From the NCBI GenBank assembly GCA_003427395.1, contig BFEA01000031.1:1779750-1803200 (forward strand): 23,451 bases of DNA. Reading direction: 5' to 3'. Position 1 is the stretch's first letter. Each line of letters opens with the position of its first letter. Positions 1 to 8,077 of the stretch are shown piece by piece. Both the position numbers and the translations under genes were made by a program. The notes under the pieces were generated by a model. That model searched no databases and was not told where the DNA came from. It saw nothing but the letters and a program-made list of their open reading frames with translations. The stretch comes from Chara braunii. Taxonomy: Eukaryota > Streptophyta > Charophyceae > Charales > Characeae.

Positions 1-325
1 TCGAGGAAACATGACCCTTTCTCAGTCTTAAAAACTGTGTCCAATACCTGTTCGTTCAGGACCTGTTGGTGACTGTTCAAAATGACCTTTCATTTCATTT
101 ATGGATGTGACATTTGCCTCAGGAAACTTGTCTTTTGGGTTGCTGCTCGTGAATAAGTTCTGGCCGACAGGGCCCCTCGCTGTTGGGGTGCTCGCCTGGG
201 GTCTAATTCGTAAAGGCCCTTTTATTCAGGCCCGCCTTCACTTAGGGCGGGCACTTGGCTTGCCGGGGGCCTTAGCCCAGATCATGTGATGTCTCATAGG
301 GCCCCTTGAGGGCTCGTTCCTCACA
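1..325 (-). repeat. 3' LTR of element 1, partial (runs off the window)
   Basis: The LTR starts on the minus strand with TGTGAGGAAC at 325, directly after the polypurine tract. Positions 223-325 match the 5' LTR end at 9072-9174 with three mismatches. Further in (1-222) the two LTRs align only weakly. A GAGGCAAA...GACAT...CCAT block seems shared, but the 3' copy has about 85 bp more between it and the conserved end. Either the 5' copy lost sequence or this copy gained some. Confidence 0.75.
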
Positions 326-1063
326 TTTCATCCCCCTTAGCTTCGAAAGTCCGCTGAGATGCTTCATGCTGGTGCCTTCCCCTTAGCTTCTTCTCATATT
401 CTGCCACGATCTGAGGAGCTGTCTTGACAAGTTCCCCACTTGAAATCTATCGATCTTCCTTCGGATCAGTATGATGCCTTAAATGTACTCTGTATTCCCT
501 TGCAGGTTTAGGAGGTCTTCCCCTGCCAGGTGGCTTAGGAACAGGCGTGTCTCTGTGATCAGAATGTCGTCGACGTCCACATGGCCATCCATGGTTGGGG
601 GCAGCATAGATCTCCGTGATGGGAATTGTGCTGTCTCAGCGAAGGTGCAAGCTTGGAGGCGTGAAAAACAGGGTAAGCGCGTAGGTGACCAGGGATACGA
701 ATGACGTACGAGGGACCATCCAAATCATTCCCCACAACGTCTAAGACCAGGGACAACTCGCTAGCCTTGACCCAGACATGTTCCCCTACCTGAAATGTGG
801 ACTGTCGGTGACATTTGTTCTCCGAAGCAATCATAGCTTCCTGAAATTTCTTGATATGTTCGACACTCTGCTGCAACAATTTCTCATACTCGACACCAAA
901 TTCAATGGTCCCAGGAGTTGCAACAGGTCGATTTTCAGGCAGGAGGAAGTCTAGAGCAGATCTAGGCTTCCATCGCAGATGCAGCTGATTAGGACTGATG
1001 TCGGTGGTGCTGTGTACAGCGTTGTTGTACAGGCTGGCGATGAGAGGTAATTTCTCATCCCAG
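324..1063 (-). pseudogene. Integrase C-terminal region with AT-hook-like and chromo-like tail (broken)
   Basis: After the catalytic core the frame continues with DDWDEKLPLIASLYNNAVHS and ISPNQL, the usual end of a Ty3/gypsy integrase core. The GPY/F-like part follows (GEHVWVKASEL, then YPVFHASKLAP). This frame stops at 559. A neighbouring frame then reads PGRGRPPKPA at about 503-530, which resembles an AT-hook. It continues with EYRVHLRHHTDPKEDR, a TAG at 447-449 where tryptophan is expected, and ISSGELVKTAPQIVAEYEKK. That last part has the layout of a chromodomain (a YxVxWKG-like strand, an aromatic-rich turn, then a helix), as in chromoviruses. At least one indel near 540-560 separates the two parts. 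The AT-hook and chromo calls are inferences from short motifs. Confidence 0.7.
326..341 (-). promoter_or_regulatory. Polypurine tract (plus-strand primer) of element 1
   Basis: On the minus strand a purine-rich stretch, AAGGGGGATGAAA, abuts the TGTGAGG start of the 3' LTR. This is where LTR retrotransposons prime plus-strand DNA synthesis. The pol reading frame appears to run into it, because a chromo-like frame stays open up to a TGA at the LTR edge. Confidence 0.7.
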
Positions 1064-1759
1064 TCATCCTGGCTGGGCTTGATGATGCTGCACCACTCGG
1101 TTCATCTGTTCAACCTGCCCATTTGCTTCAGGATCATTCCCAGAAGTCATCTGAAGCTGGCTGCCCATCTGTTCAGCGGCCTTCTTCCACATCTCACTTG
1201 TGAAACACAAATCTCTATCACTAACGATCGTCTTTGGAAGTCCAAAGTCACGCACCCAGATGTCCATGAACAACTTAACGACGTGCTCAGTCCTGGCAGT
1301 CTCCGGCATGGCCAATAGTCTAGCATACTTAGTGAACCTATCCACTATGACGAAGATATGCCTCTTGCCATTCTTGCTGGTCACGAGAGTATCCATGAAG
1401 TCCACGGAGAAACTATGTCCTAGGCCAGCAGGAATGGGTAAAGGCTTGAGTAACCCAAGCGGAGCTCGAGTCCGCGGCTCGTCCCGTTGACAGACCTGAC
1501 AGGTATGTACGCACTTCTTTGCATTGTCTAGCATGTTAGGCCACCAAAATCGTTGTACTAAGTTAGCACTAGTCTTCTTATAGCCGACATGTCCCGTTGC
1601 GTCGTGGCATTCTCCTAAAAATAAACTATGCAAATCTTCTCTAGATGGAACAACTAATCTATTAAACCCTGCCTTCTCAAGAAAGAGCAACCCATCCACC
1701 ATCACAAACTCGTCAGTGGTGGCCTTGTCTTTGGCCTGCAGTTTGTTGATGATGTCCAT
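1064..1759 (-). pseudogene. Integrase: zinc-binding domain and catalytic core (frameshifted)
   Basis: Integrase inserts the retroelement cDNA into the genome. The N-terminal HHCC zinc module is visible as GECHDATGH followed by CVHTCQVCQ. The RNase-H-fold core shows all three acidic residues: D in SVDFMDTLV, D in IVSDRDLCF and E in NGQVEQMNR. In the last motif the usual HPE is DPE. The frame ends at 1064 after NRVVQHH. The correct continuation is in another frame (see 324-1063), so an indel, probably with loss of about ten residues, lies near 1080-1090. The upstream junction with RNase H is broken by the 64-bp duplication at 1696-1823. Confidence 0.93.
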
Positions 1760-1823
1760 CCACCATCACAAACTCGTCAATGGTGGCCTTGTCTTTGGCC
1801 TGCAGTTTGTTGATGATGTCCAT
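1696..1823. repeat. 64-bp head-to-tail duplication in the RNase H-integrase linker
   Basis: Positions 1696-1759 and 1760-1823 are the same 64-bp unit with one difference (g/a at the 21st base). The unit length is not a multiple of three, so the duplication by itself throws integrase out of the RNase H frame. Near-identity means it is young compared with the rest of the decay. Confidence 0.95.
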
Positions 1824-2330
1824 CGTGATGGGATCTTCCTTGTAGGCTCCCCCCAAAGATCGAGTCACGTTGTCAGATAAGCCAAACTCTGAAATCAGCG
1901 CACCTACGCAGTCTGCCCTTCTAGACAACGCATTCGCAACCTTGTTGTACTCTCCCTTCACATAGTCTAGTTTGAAATCATACCGATCTATGACTTCAAT
2001 CCAGCGTGCATCGGAGAGAACTGGTTGGGTCTTGATCCACTTGAGGGTCTGATGGTCGGTTCTCAAATAGAAGAACCTCCCTAACAGATAGCGCCTCTAG
2101 TGGACAAGTGCTTTGCAGAGAGCATAGAGTTCCCTTTCGTAGGTGAGCTTTGCCAACTTCGGTCTCAACTTTTTCCCTTCCTGCTGAGCCAGCACTGCGC
2201 CATTGTCGTATTGGCTAGCGTCAGTGGTTACAACGAATGGCCTTTGCGGGTCGGGTACCATGAGAACCTCATGGTGTGTGAGAGCATGCTTCAAACGCTT
2301 GAATGCTGGCTCACACTCGTCGGTCCAGTC
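1760..2330 (-). pseudogene. RNase H domain of element 1 (two stops, one catalytic residue changed)
   Basis: RNase H removes the RNA strand during reverse transcription. Motifs in order are VVTTDASQYDNGAVL (first catalytic Asp), TYERELYAL (Glu) and RTDHQTLKW (Asp). The fourth motif, normally VADALSRR, reads VANALSRR, so the last catalytic Asp is Asn. A TAG at 2097-2099 interrupts the sequence between KALVH and RRYLLGRFFYL, where related elements have Trp. Another TAG at 2331-2333 separates it from the reverse transcriptase, with DWTDECEPAFKRLKHAL continuing in frame after it. Both stops fit single G-to-A changes of TGG. Confidence 0.9.
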
Positions 2331-3373
2331 CTATGGTATGTCAAGTCGAGTTAGATCAGTAAAGGGAGATGCGATCGTACTATAATTCTTTACGAAGTTA
2401 CGGTAATAACCACACATCCCCAAGAATGATCTGACCTCAGTCACAGACTGGGATCGTGGCCAGTCACGTATGCTAGCCACCTTGGCATCTTTGGGCCTAA
2501 TACCATCCGCGGATACTTCATGACCCAAGTACAAGATTCGAGTACAACCGAACTCACATTTCTTTACGTTTATCTTATACTTGTGTTGCCGAAGGAGTGA
2601 AAGTACTTTATCTACATGCTGAGCATGCTCCTCGACAATTCTACTAAAGATAAGTATATCGTCGAGGTACACGACGACAGACTTATCCAAGTAGTCATGG
2701 AAGATCCTATTCATGGCGTGCTGGAATGTACCCGGCGCATTGCAAAGGCCAAAGGGCATCACCACAAACTCGTACAGACCGTACCTGGTCTGAAATGTGG
2801 TTTTGTGCTGGTCCTCTAGTCTTATCGCAATTTGATGGTAGCCGGATTTTAAGTCTATCTTTGTATAGTACTTACATCCCTGCACCCTATCCAATAGGTC
2901 TTCGATGCGTGGTAGAGGCTCTGCGTTCTTTACGGTGATGACATTGACGCCTCTATAATCAATATACATCCTTAGTGTTCCCCCTTTCTTTGGAACAAAC
3001 AGGACTAGTGAGCCAAACGGGAAAGTACTAGGTCGAATCCAACCCTTTTTTGTGAGCTCATTCAGTTGTCAACGAAGCTCGTCCAACTCGACCGGAGCCA
3101 TCCTCTAGATTATCCCTTTAGGTGTCTTGCTACCTGGAATGATCTCTATGGCATGGACAACCTCCCTGTCTACGGCTCCTGAGGGCTCCTTGAAGGAATC
3201 AAGGTACTTAGCGACGATCGTCTCTATCTCTGGGGGCGTTTTAATGGCCTCCCCTTGCTCAAAGACATAGACAAAGTACACTCCTTCCTCTTGGTTTTGT
3301 TTATAATAGTTATAGAAGGCAGATGCGCATAACTATCCATACGAGTCTATTAACCTACTGGCTTTATACTTGG
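2331..3373 (-). pseudogene. Reverse transcriptase and protease-RT linker of element 1 (with in-frame stops)
   Basis: This RNA-directed DNA polymerase copies the element RNA. The best stretch, 2331-2969, has DYRGVN, KIDLKSGYHQI, KTTFQTRYGLYEFVVMPFGL, the catalytic VVYLDDILIFS and LGHEVSADGI, all typical of Ty3/gypsy. The frame continues upstream without a shift through FGSLVLFVPKKGGTLR and KKGWIRPS. It then meets TGA at 3069-3071 (LR*QLNEL) and TAG at 3105-3107 (GII*RMAPVEL). Above that it stays open through the linker (PPEIETIVAKYLDSFKEP and VYFVYVFEQGE) up to about 3330, where another TAG follows DSYG. The YLDD active site is intact, but the N-terminal fingers are cut by the stops. Confidence 0.95.
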
Positions 3374-3730
3374 TCAATCTAACGGTCCTCCCATTAGGCA
3401 ATTCGTGCTCAACACCTTCTTGTCCCAGTCAAACTGGGGCTCGATAACCTCAAGGTAGTACATGCCCAATAACATGTCAAAGGGCGAATAGTCACTCACC
3501 AGGAATGATATGTTATGGCTTCTCTCTCCTCCTGGGTAGTCCTCCACTGTTATGCGCTCCTTGTTGGCCAAAGTAGATGCTACCGGTCTACTAAGGCGCT
3601 GCACCCGATCCTATAGGCGCAGTCTATCAACGCAGTCAGGAATTATGAAGTTTCGCGTGGAGCCAATGTCTACGAAGGCGCCGCACCTGCGGCCACCCAC
3701 GCCATAACGAAGTGCTCCCCTCTAGGACTT
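3374..3730 (-). pseudogene. Aspartic protease domain of element 1 (degenerate)
   Basis: Retropepsin-like protease matures Gag-Pol. The catalytic strand reads GAFVDIGST, with the Asp codon at 3668-3670; most relatives have DTGA or DSGA, so Ile at the second position is unusual. Next come RNFIIPDCVDRLRL, a TAG at 3611-3613 and then SRPVASTLANKERITV. The conserved C-terminal strand reads FDMLLGMYYL. The frame slips near 3407-3412, and the linker resumes in another frame as HELPNGRTVRLTKYKAS. Enzymatic activity is very unlikely. Confidence 0.82.
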
Positions 3731-4023
3731 CTACTTAGTACCACCCAGGACACGAGGGGCCCTTGCCAACCACTCACCTTAAAGGTCCTCTACGGCCTCA
3801 GACACATCCAACGTACAGAGCATAGTTGGGTCCGGATGTGTCTGCGGGGTGACTAAGGAGTCAATAGCCTCGACCAACTCTTGAAACGAGGAGGGTACAT
3901 CACCCGCTTCAACGAGAGTAGAAGCAGCTACAACTTATACCGGCCTTAAGTGTTTCCGCAGCTTGAGCTCGTAGAGGGCCCAGATTGAGAAGAAGGGAAC
4001 CCACCCTTAGGAAGGATCTTCTG
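3731..4023 (-). pseudogene. Gag-protease spacer of element 1, no clear domain
   Basis: This stretch lies between the zinc knuckle and the protease and belongs to the element by position. I see no open frame of useful length and no motif. On the plus strand it is mildly C-rich. It probably encoded the poorly conserved Gag-Pol linker. Confidence 0.4.
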
Positions 4024-4308
4024 CTAGACCTTCGGGTTCTTTGCGCTTAAACTGCGCGGTTCTTTGCACTTAAACTGCGCATGGCCGTACTCGCTGCAGT
4101 TTATGCAAGCAACACGCGACCAACGGTCCCGCCACACTTCCTGATCCAAACCAGCCCTTACCCAAGAAGCTATTTTGTTTGGGTTGGCGTCTTGCCCCTC
4201 ACTCCTCTGTTGACCACCCTTGCCCCGACCAACTGCCTTAGCCTTAACCGCAGCGGCGAGGTTGCTACCCTCAACGATCTCCTTGCCGTGTAACTCTGAT
4301 CCCTCCAC
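4024..4308 (-). pseudogene. Gag nucleocapsid segment with CCHC zinc knuckle
   Basis: The frame contains CINCSEYGHAQFKC, a classic CX2CX4HX4C zinc knuckle used by Gag nucleocapsid to bind element RNA. It is preceded by a basic, Gly/Lys/Arg-rich stretch (KAKAVGRGKGGQQRS) that would also bind nucleic acid. Directly after the knuckle a 23-bp duplication repeats the AQFKCKEP coding sequence out of frame, and the reading ends soon after at a TAG. The knuckle itself is intact. Confidence 0.9.
4035..4080. repeat. 23-bp tandem duplication over the zinc knuckle end
   Basis: Positions 4035-4057 and 4058-4080 are the same 23-bp unit with a single g/a difference. Twenty-three is not a multiple of three, so the duplication shifts the frame just downstream of the knuckle cysteine. 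Confidence 0.93.
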
Positions 4309-4360
4309 AAGCTCAGAAACATCATCGATCCAGCTTGATTCCCTTCGAAATCAACCATCA

Positions 4361-4872
4361 TCAATCGACTTCCCTTTTTCTTCCACTCTTGTGGAGCTTT
4401 CTTCTTTCTTCCATCCGTAGAGGGGGCTTGAGCACTACCCAGCATAGCCTCTAAGTCTAGGGAACTAGAGAAAAATAAAATAAAGGTAAAAATAAAAGCA
4501 CGAGCATCGGGAACTTGCGCTTTGGGGAAAGGAGACTGTTAGTGCCACTTTTAGCTCCGTTGACCAGGCTCACGGATGGGCCGACAACAAACCCAAGGGG
4601 GATAGCCCCGCCGGACCCTCAATCCCTCGGCATCTTCAGCCGTTCCGCTGTTCCATGCCTTCTTGCTGAATAACTCAAATGTATGATACTCTCTACGAGC
4701 CTCACTGACTAATAAGTTCTTGATGTATGTGGGAAGACATCTCAAGAATGTGGTCAACAAGACATGTGGATTGTACTCTTGGAACGTCCGTGGTAAGCTC
4801 TCTCACCGACTTGTATTTCCTAGCATCAAGCTTTAGTAGCCCATCAGTGGCAATCCATGCCTGCTGAGGGTC
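4361..4872 (-). pseudogene. Third, partial copy of the gag core, with an inserted segment
   Basis: This block repeats parts of the neighbouring gag copy head to tail. Positions 4361-4461 match 4873-4961 and 4654-4857 match 4961-5183. It would encode the end of the Gag core (LLTTFLRCLPTYIKNLLVSE, ARREYHTFELF, then the QEWKKKGSRL tail). About 195 bp (4462-4655) has no counterpart in the other copies and interrupts it. Part of the VERLIVVPGV segment is missing, so this copy is the most worn. As in the other copies, the frame is broken. Confidence 0.8.
4462..4655. other. About 195-bp insertion inside the third gag copy
   Basis: The sequence between TCTAGGG and CCTTCTTGCTGAATAACTC is absent from the equivalent place in the sister copy (around 4957-4983). 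Read on the minus strand it is GC-rich first and ends in a T-rich tail (TTTATTTTTACCTTTATTTT). I see no tRNA-like A/B boxes, no coding potential and no clear target-site duplication, so the nature of the insert is open. Confidence 0.6.
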
Positions 4873-5408
4873 AATCGACTTCTCTTTTTCTTCCACTCTT
4901 GTGGAACTTTCTTTCCATTCGTAGAGGGGGCTTGAGCACTACCCAGCGTAGCCTCTGAGTCTAGGGCCTTCTTCTTGAATGACTCAAATGTACGATGCTC
5001 TCTACGAGCCTCGCTGGCTAATAAGTTCTTGACGTTTGTGGGAAGACATCTCAAGAATGTCGTCAACAAGACCTGTGGATTGTACTCCACTCCTGGGACG
5101 ACAATCAGGCGCTCTACGGCCGTGGTAAGCTCTCTCACCGACTTGTATTTCCTAGCATCAAGCTTTAGTAGCCCATCAGTGGCAAACTGTACATGCTGAC
5201 GGTTCTGCCATCGAGTCTCCACTAAGTCCATAAAACTCTCTAGGGTGTGGGTCTGCGCCCAGTCACCCATGTTCTTGCCGAACCCCTTGGAAGCTACCAA
5301 TCCATTAAGCCAGTGGGCTGTTGAACACTCTAAATAGGATGCAGCAATTATCACCTCCTTCTTTACCAAAGTCCTCTTTGCCCTCACCCACACTGGAACC
5401 GTTCCCAA
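4873..5408 (-). pseudogene. Gag core (capsid-like), copy 2
   Basis: This is the best preserved copy of the Gag structural core. The frame reads VWVRAKRTLVKKEVIIAASY, WLNGLVASKGFGKNMGDWAQ, MDLVETRWQNRQ, KSVRELTTAVERLIVVPGV and QVLLTTFLRCLPTNVKNLLA, and ends in a basic KKVPQEWKKKRSRL tail. It matches the gag of element 2 around 20870-21240 (TRLEQEVIVAAPILKGSAA, WLNGIV, VERLIVVPGVRYDPQVLLT). The strand just before it, KPPPTFSGDKKDEALNTW, sits in an adjacent frame, so a small indel separates the two. Gag assembles the virus-like particle around element RNA. The family assignment is by the conserved core and context. Confidence 0.85.
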
Positions 5409-6025
5409 CCACGTGTTGAGAGCCTCATCCTTCTTGTCTCCTGAGAAGGTGGGAGGTGGTTTCAGGGGGGTCTTGGGATACCAAGGAAATTATTGTCCCG
5501 CTGGTAAGACAGGTGGCGACTGTGATGTAGCTCCAGTCGCTGAAGACATCTCAAGAATGTGGTCAACAAGACCTGTGGATTGTACGCCACTCCTGGGACA
5601 ACAATCAAGCGCTCTACGGCCGTGGTAAGCTCTCTCACCGACTTGTATTCCCTAGCATCAAGCTTTAGTAGCCCATTAGTGGCAAACTGTGCCTGCTGAG
5701 GGTTCTGCCATCGAGCCTCCACTAAGTCCATAAAACCCTCTAGGGTGCGGGTCTGCGCCTTCTTGCCGAACCCCTTGGAAGCTACCAATCCATTAAGCCA
5801 GCGAGTTGCTGAACCCTCTAAATAGGATGCAACAGTTATCACCTCCTTCTCTACCAAAGTCCTCTTTGCCCTCACCCACACACTGGAACCGTTCTCAACC
5901 ATGTGTTGAGAGCCTCATCCTTCTTGTCTCCTGAGAAGGTGGGAGGTGGTTTTAGGGGGGTCTTGGGATACCAAGGAAATTGTTGTCCCACTGGCAAGAC
6001 AGGTGGCGACTGTGTCCAGTCGCTG
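5042..6025. repeat. About 490-bp head-to-tail duplication within gag
   Basis: Unit 1 is 5042-5541 (500 bp) and unit 2 is 5542-6025 (484 bp). Both start with GAAGACATCTCAAGAATG and end with CAGTCGCTG. The units align over their full length with scattered substitutions and a few small deletions in unit 2. The junction is seamless. A shorter related copy lies on the other side (4361-4872), which makes a degenerate three-copy array. Confidence 0.9.
5462..5902 (-). pseudogene. Gag core (capsid-like), copy 1 of the duplication
   Basis: The frame carries the same Gag core as copy 2: VRAKRTLVEKEVITVASYLE, GSATRWLNGLVASKGFGKK, KSVRELTTAVERLIVVPGV and YNPQVLLTTFLRCL. A short piece before QTRTLEGF (GNMGDWA in the sister copy) has been lost. 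At the duplication junction near 5541 the frame runs from the middle of the core straight back into upstream gag sequence (YQRDNNFLGIPRPP). The break therefore comes from the tandem duplication and not from a point change. Confidence 0.85.
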
Positions 6026-6773
6026 GACCAGAAGATGAAGAAGCAACAGTCTGTGATAAAGCTGCTGCTGATGTACCGCTTGGTTGCTGCCCAGACTGAG
6101 CGGCATAGGGGTCTGTCATCGCTGATAATGGAAGCGATGGCTTAGCTGTTGTCCGGGTCCCCGGCCTTTGTAGGGCCTGCAGGATCTGGTCCAGGGTGTG
6201 CTGCATGGCGTCCATTTTGCTCTCCATGTACGCCTGCATGGACAGGACACTTGCCTTCAGAATCTTTCCTATAAAGTTAACGGCCGCGTCGTCTAAACCC
6301 TCTAGTGCCGCTAGGTCTACCTCCCTACTCTCTAGTCTGGTTCATCTCTCTCTAATTTCTTTTTCCTTCTTGGTAGCCTGTTTGAGTTCCTCCTCTAACC
6401 TCAGGCGGATCCTCTCTACCTGCTGGAGCTCCATCTGCTCTTTTAGAAGATGAGGCGGCAAGCTGGACTGCACACCCGCCATCTGACTAGCGTCGGCACC
6501 TGACATATTGGAGACTGACTGCGAGCTGGTCGAATTGGACAGCATGCCCAGACCAGAAGTTGCTGCAGACGTTGCTGAAGCGGTAGCCATTGCTACTCCG
6601 CTAGCTGTGCTGCTGCTTCCCTTGCAGCCTCAAGACTACGGCCCCTAGCTTCGGCTGTTAGTCTTCTCTTCTCCCGGTTGTAGTGCCTGGAACACTCTAG
6701 GGATTCCAAGCGATGATAGCCTTGTTAACCTCCTAGTGTCAGCTACACCTTCATCCCCGGCTGATCCACTCAT
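5903..6773 (-). pseudogene. Gag N-terminal region of element 1
   Basis: A plausible gag start is the ATG at 6771-6773, giving MSGSAGDEGVADTRRLTRLS. It fits because element 2 also begins gag with MSEAGGS after a comparable leader. A frame slip occurs near 6600-6670, and the sequence resumes as MATASATSAATSGLGML. Next come a charged, probably coiled-coil stretch (LKEQMELQQVERIRLRLEE, KQATKKEKEIRER), TGA at 6342-6344 where Arg is likely, then LEGLDDAAVNFIGKILKAS and MQAYMESKMDAMQHTLDQIL. A Ser/Ala/Gly/Pro-rich linker leads to the core motif PPPTFSGDKKDEALNTW. The domain picture matches element 2 but sequence identity is low, as is usual for Gag N-termini. Confidence 0.75.
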
Positions 6774-6971
6774 CGGCTAGGCAGACGCTGTCTCCACTAG
6801 AGTCCTCTATGGGACCTACCGCAGCATGCGTCTGACTGGTGCTAAAAATAAATAAATAATCACCCAGTGAGTCACCTTCGGCTACTATTCAAGCGGTATC
6901 AACAACACCTATACAAACTATACATGTAGTCTACCTCTATCCTGATTAGTTCGGAGCAGAAGCCTTGAGAA

Positions 6972-7109
6972 GACTAGGTAAGCAGATGTATGCACAATGG
7001 TCTAGGTGAGCAGATGTATGCACAACAGTCCTACTCTAGGCTCTCTGTTAGGTGTCAGCAGTCTGTCAAATAAAAATAGACTAGGTGAGCAGATGTATGC
7101 GCAATGGTC
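6972..7109. repeat. Three copies of a ~29-bp repeat in the leader of element 1
   Basis: A unit around CTAGGTGAGCAGATGTATGC occurs at 6974-7001, 7002-7030 and 7081-7109, with few changes. The first two copies are directly adjacent; the third is 50 bp further on. Element 2 has no equivalent array at this point in its leader. Confidence 0.85.
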
Positions 7110-7414
7110 AAAATAGTGATGGTTAGTTGAGTTCACAATTGGAATCCCCTTCCCCCGTACCCAACGTACCTGTGAGAATCATCAAGCTGCGGTGTCTAGA
7201 GTGTGCAACCACGGCCCACCCCTGTGCCCAAGAAGTATGCTTATGACCAGTCCTGCCCTTTATTTACCCTCGCGTGCAACGGGCCTTACGTCTAACCGAT
7301 CTGGCTGATCAAGAGGCAATTTAAGGACAGTCCCCAAGAGTCCTCAGGAATTCTTTAACGTCGCAGTTAGGACGACATCGCAGCCAGTGGACAGTTCAAA
7401 CCCCAACCAGAAAT

Positions 7415-7422
7415 GTTTATAG
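7415..7422 (-). promoter_or_regulatory. Conserved TATA-like box in the leader of element 1
   Basis: CTATAAAC occurs here within GACCGTCTATAAAC, a context that is the same in element 2 (19221-19228). A second A/T box (TAAATAA, near 7265 here and 19369 in element 2) follows about 150 bp downstream in both. A promoter role is inference only. Confidence 0.35.
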
Positions 7423-8062
7423 ACGGTCAGGGAGCATCTATGTAGGACTGGTCAGTCCGCACACCCCTTCTATCAGCGCAGTAAAGTGCCTTAATGGACA
7501 AAGCAGCATGGCCTGCGTGTACTAATACCCATGGGTTGGCATGGTGACCACGACCCGTGCTTCGACCAGGGCCCTTCAGAGGCACCGCCCTCTCCTGCCA
7601 GATGTGCCACTGGGAAGAATGTCGTCTCGCAAGACAGCGCACACGACTCCTTTCAAAAGAGAGGACACTCAAGTTGGACTCACTTCCTCATGGTAAGAAG
7701 AGATTGAGAGGGTAGATAAGGAACGGAAACAACGTACCTGGAGATAGCTGCCCCCAACCACAGATTTCTCACCAATTGGGCCGACGTGCATTTCGATGAC
7801 CGGTCAATAGCCTCGGTACCACCCACAGCGCAATGCAGTACCACCTCAGCCAAAATGCCACGTCAGCATAATCTCATCATCATACATACATCCACTGTCG
7901 CCACAGCTCCCACGCTGTCGCCACAGCCTTCTAGCGGCCGGCCCCTCTACCTGGGCCCCACTCATGCAAACCAGCGCCAAAGTATCCTTACTGCACATTA
8001 GGCATCGTCAGCGCACCAAGTGACAATGTCGCCAGTGCCAGGTAAGCGGCGATCACGAACCA

Positions 8063-8074
8063 GCTCCGATACCA
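8063..8074 (-). promoter_or_regulatory. Primer binding site of element 1 (tRNA-iMet)
   Basis: Minus-strand TGGTATCGGAGC lies three bases (ATT) after the LTR end TTGCA. It differs by one base from the 3'-end complement of plant initiator methionine tRNA (TGGTATCAGAGC). This is the common primer site of plant Ty3/gypsy and Ty1/copia elements. Confidence 0.88.
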
Positions 8075-8077
8075 AAT

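Larger units (their letters stand above)
6774..8058 (-). other. Long untranslated leader of element 1
   Basis: About 1.3 kb lies between the primer binding site and the gag start, with no credible coding frame. Roughly 7180-7800 aligns with the leader of element 2 at about 18845-19440. Shared blocks are GTGAGAAATCTGTGGTTGGG, CTCTGAAGGGCCCTGG, GACCGTCTATAAAC and ACAGGGGTGGGCCG. Conservation between two otherwise diverged elements suggests a function in RNA packaging, transcription or splicing. Splice-like strings are present: CACAG|GTACGTTGGG near 7164 and TTATTTATTTTTAG near 6842 could bound a leader intron. Confidence 0.75.
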
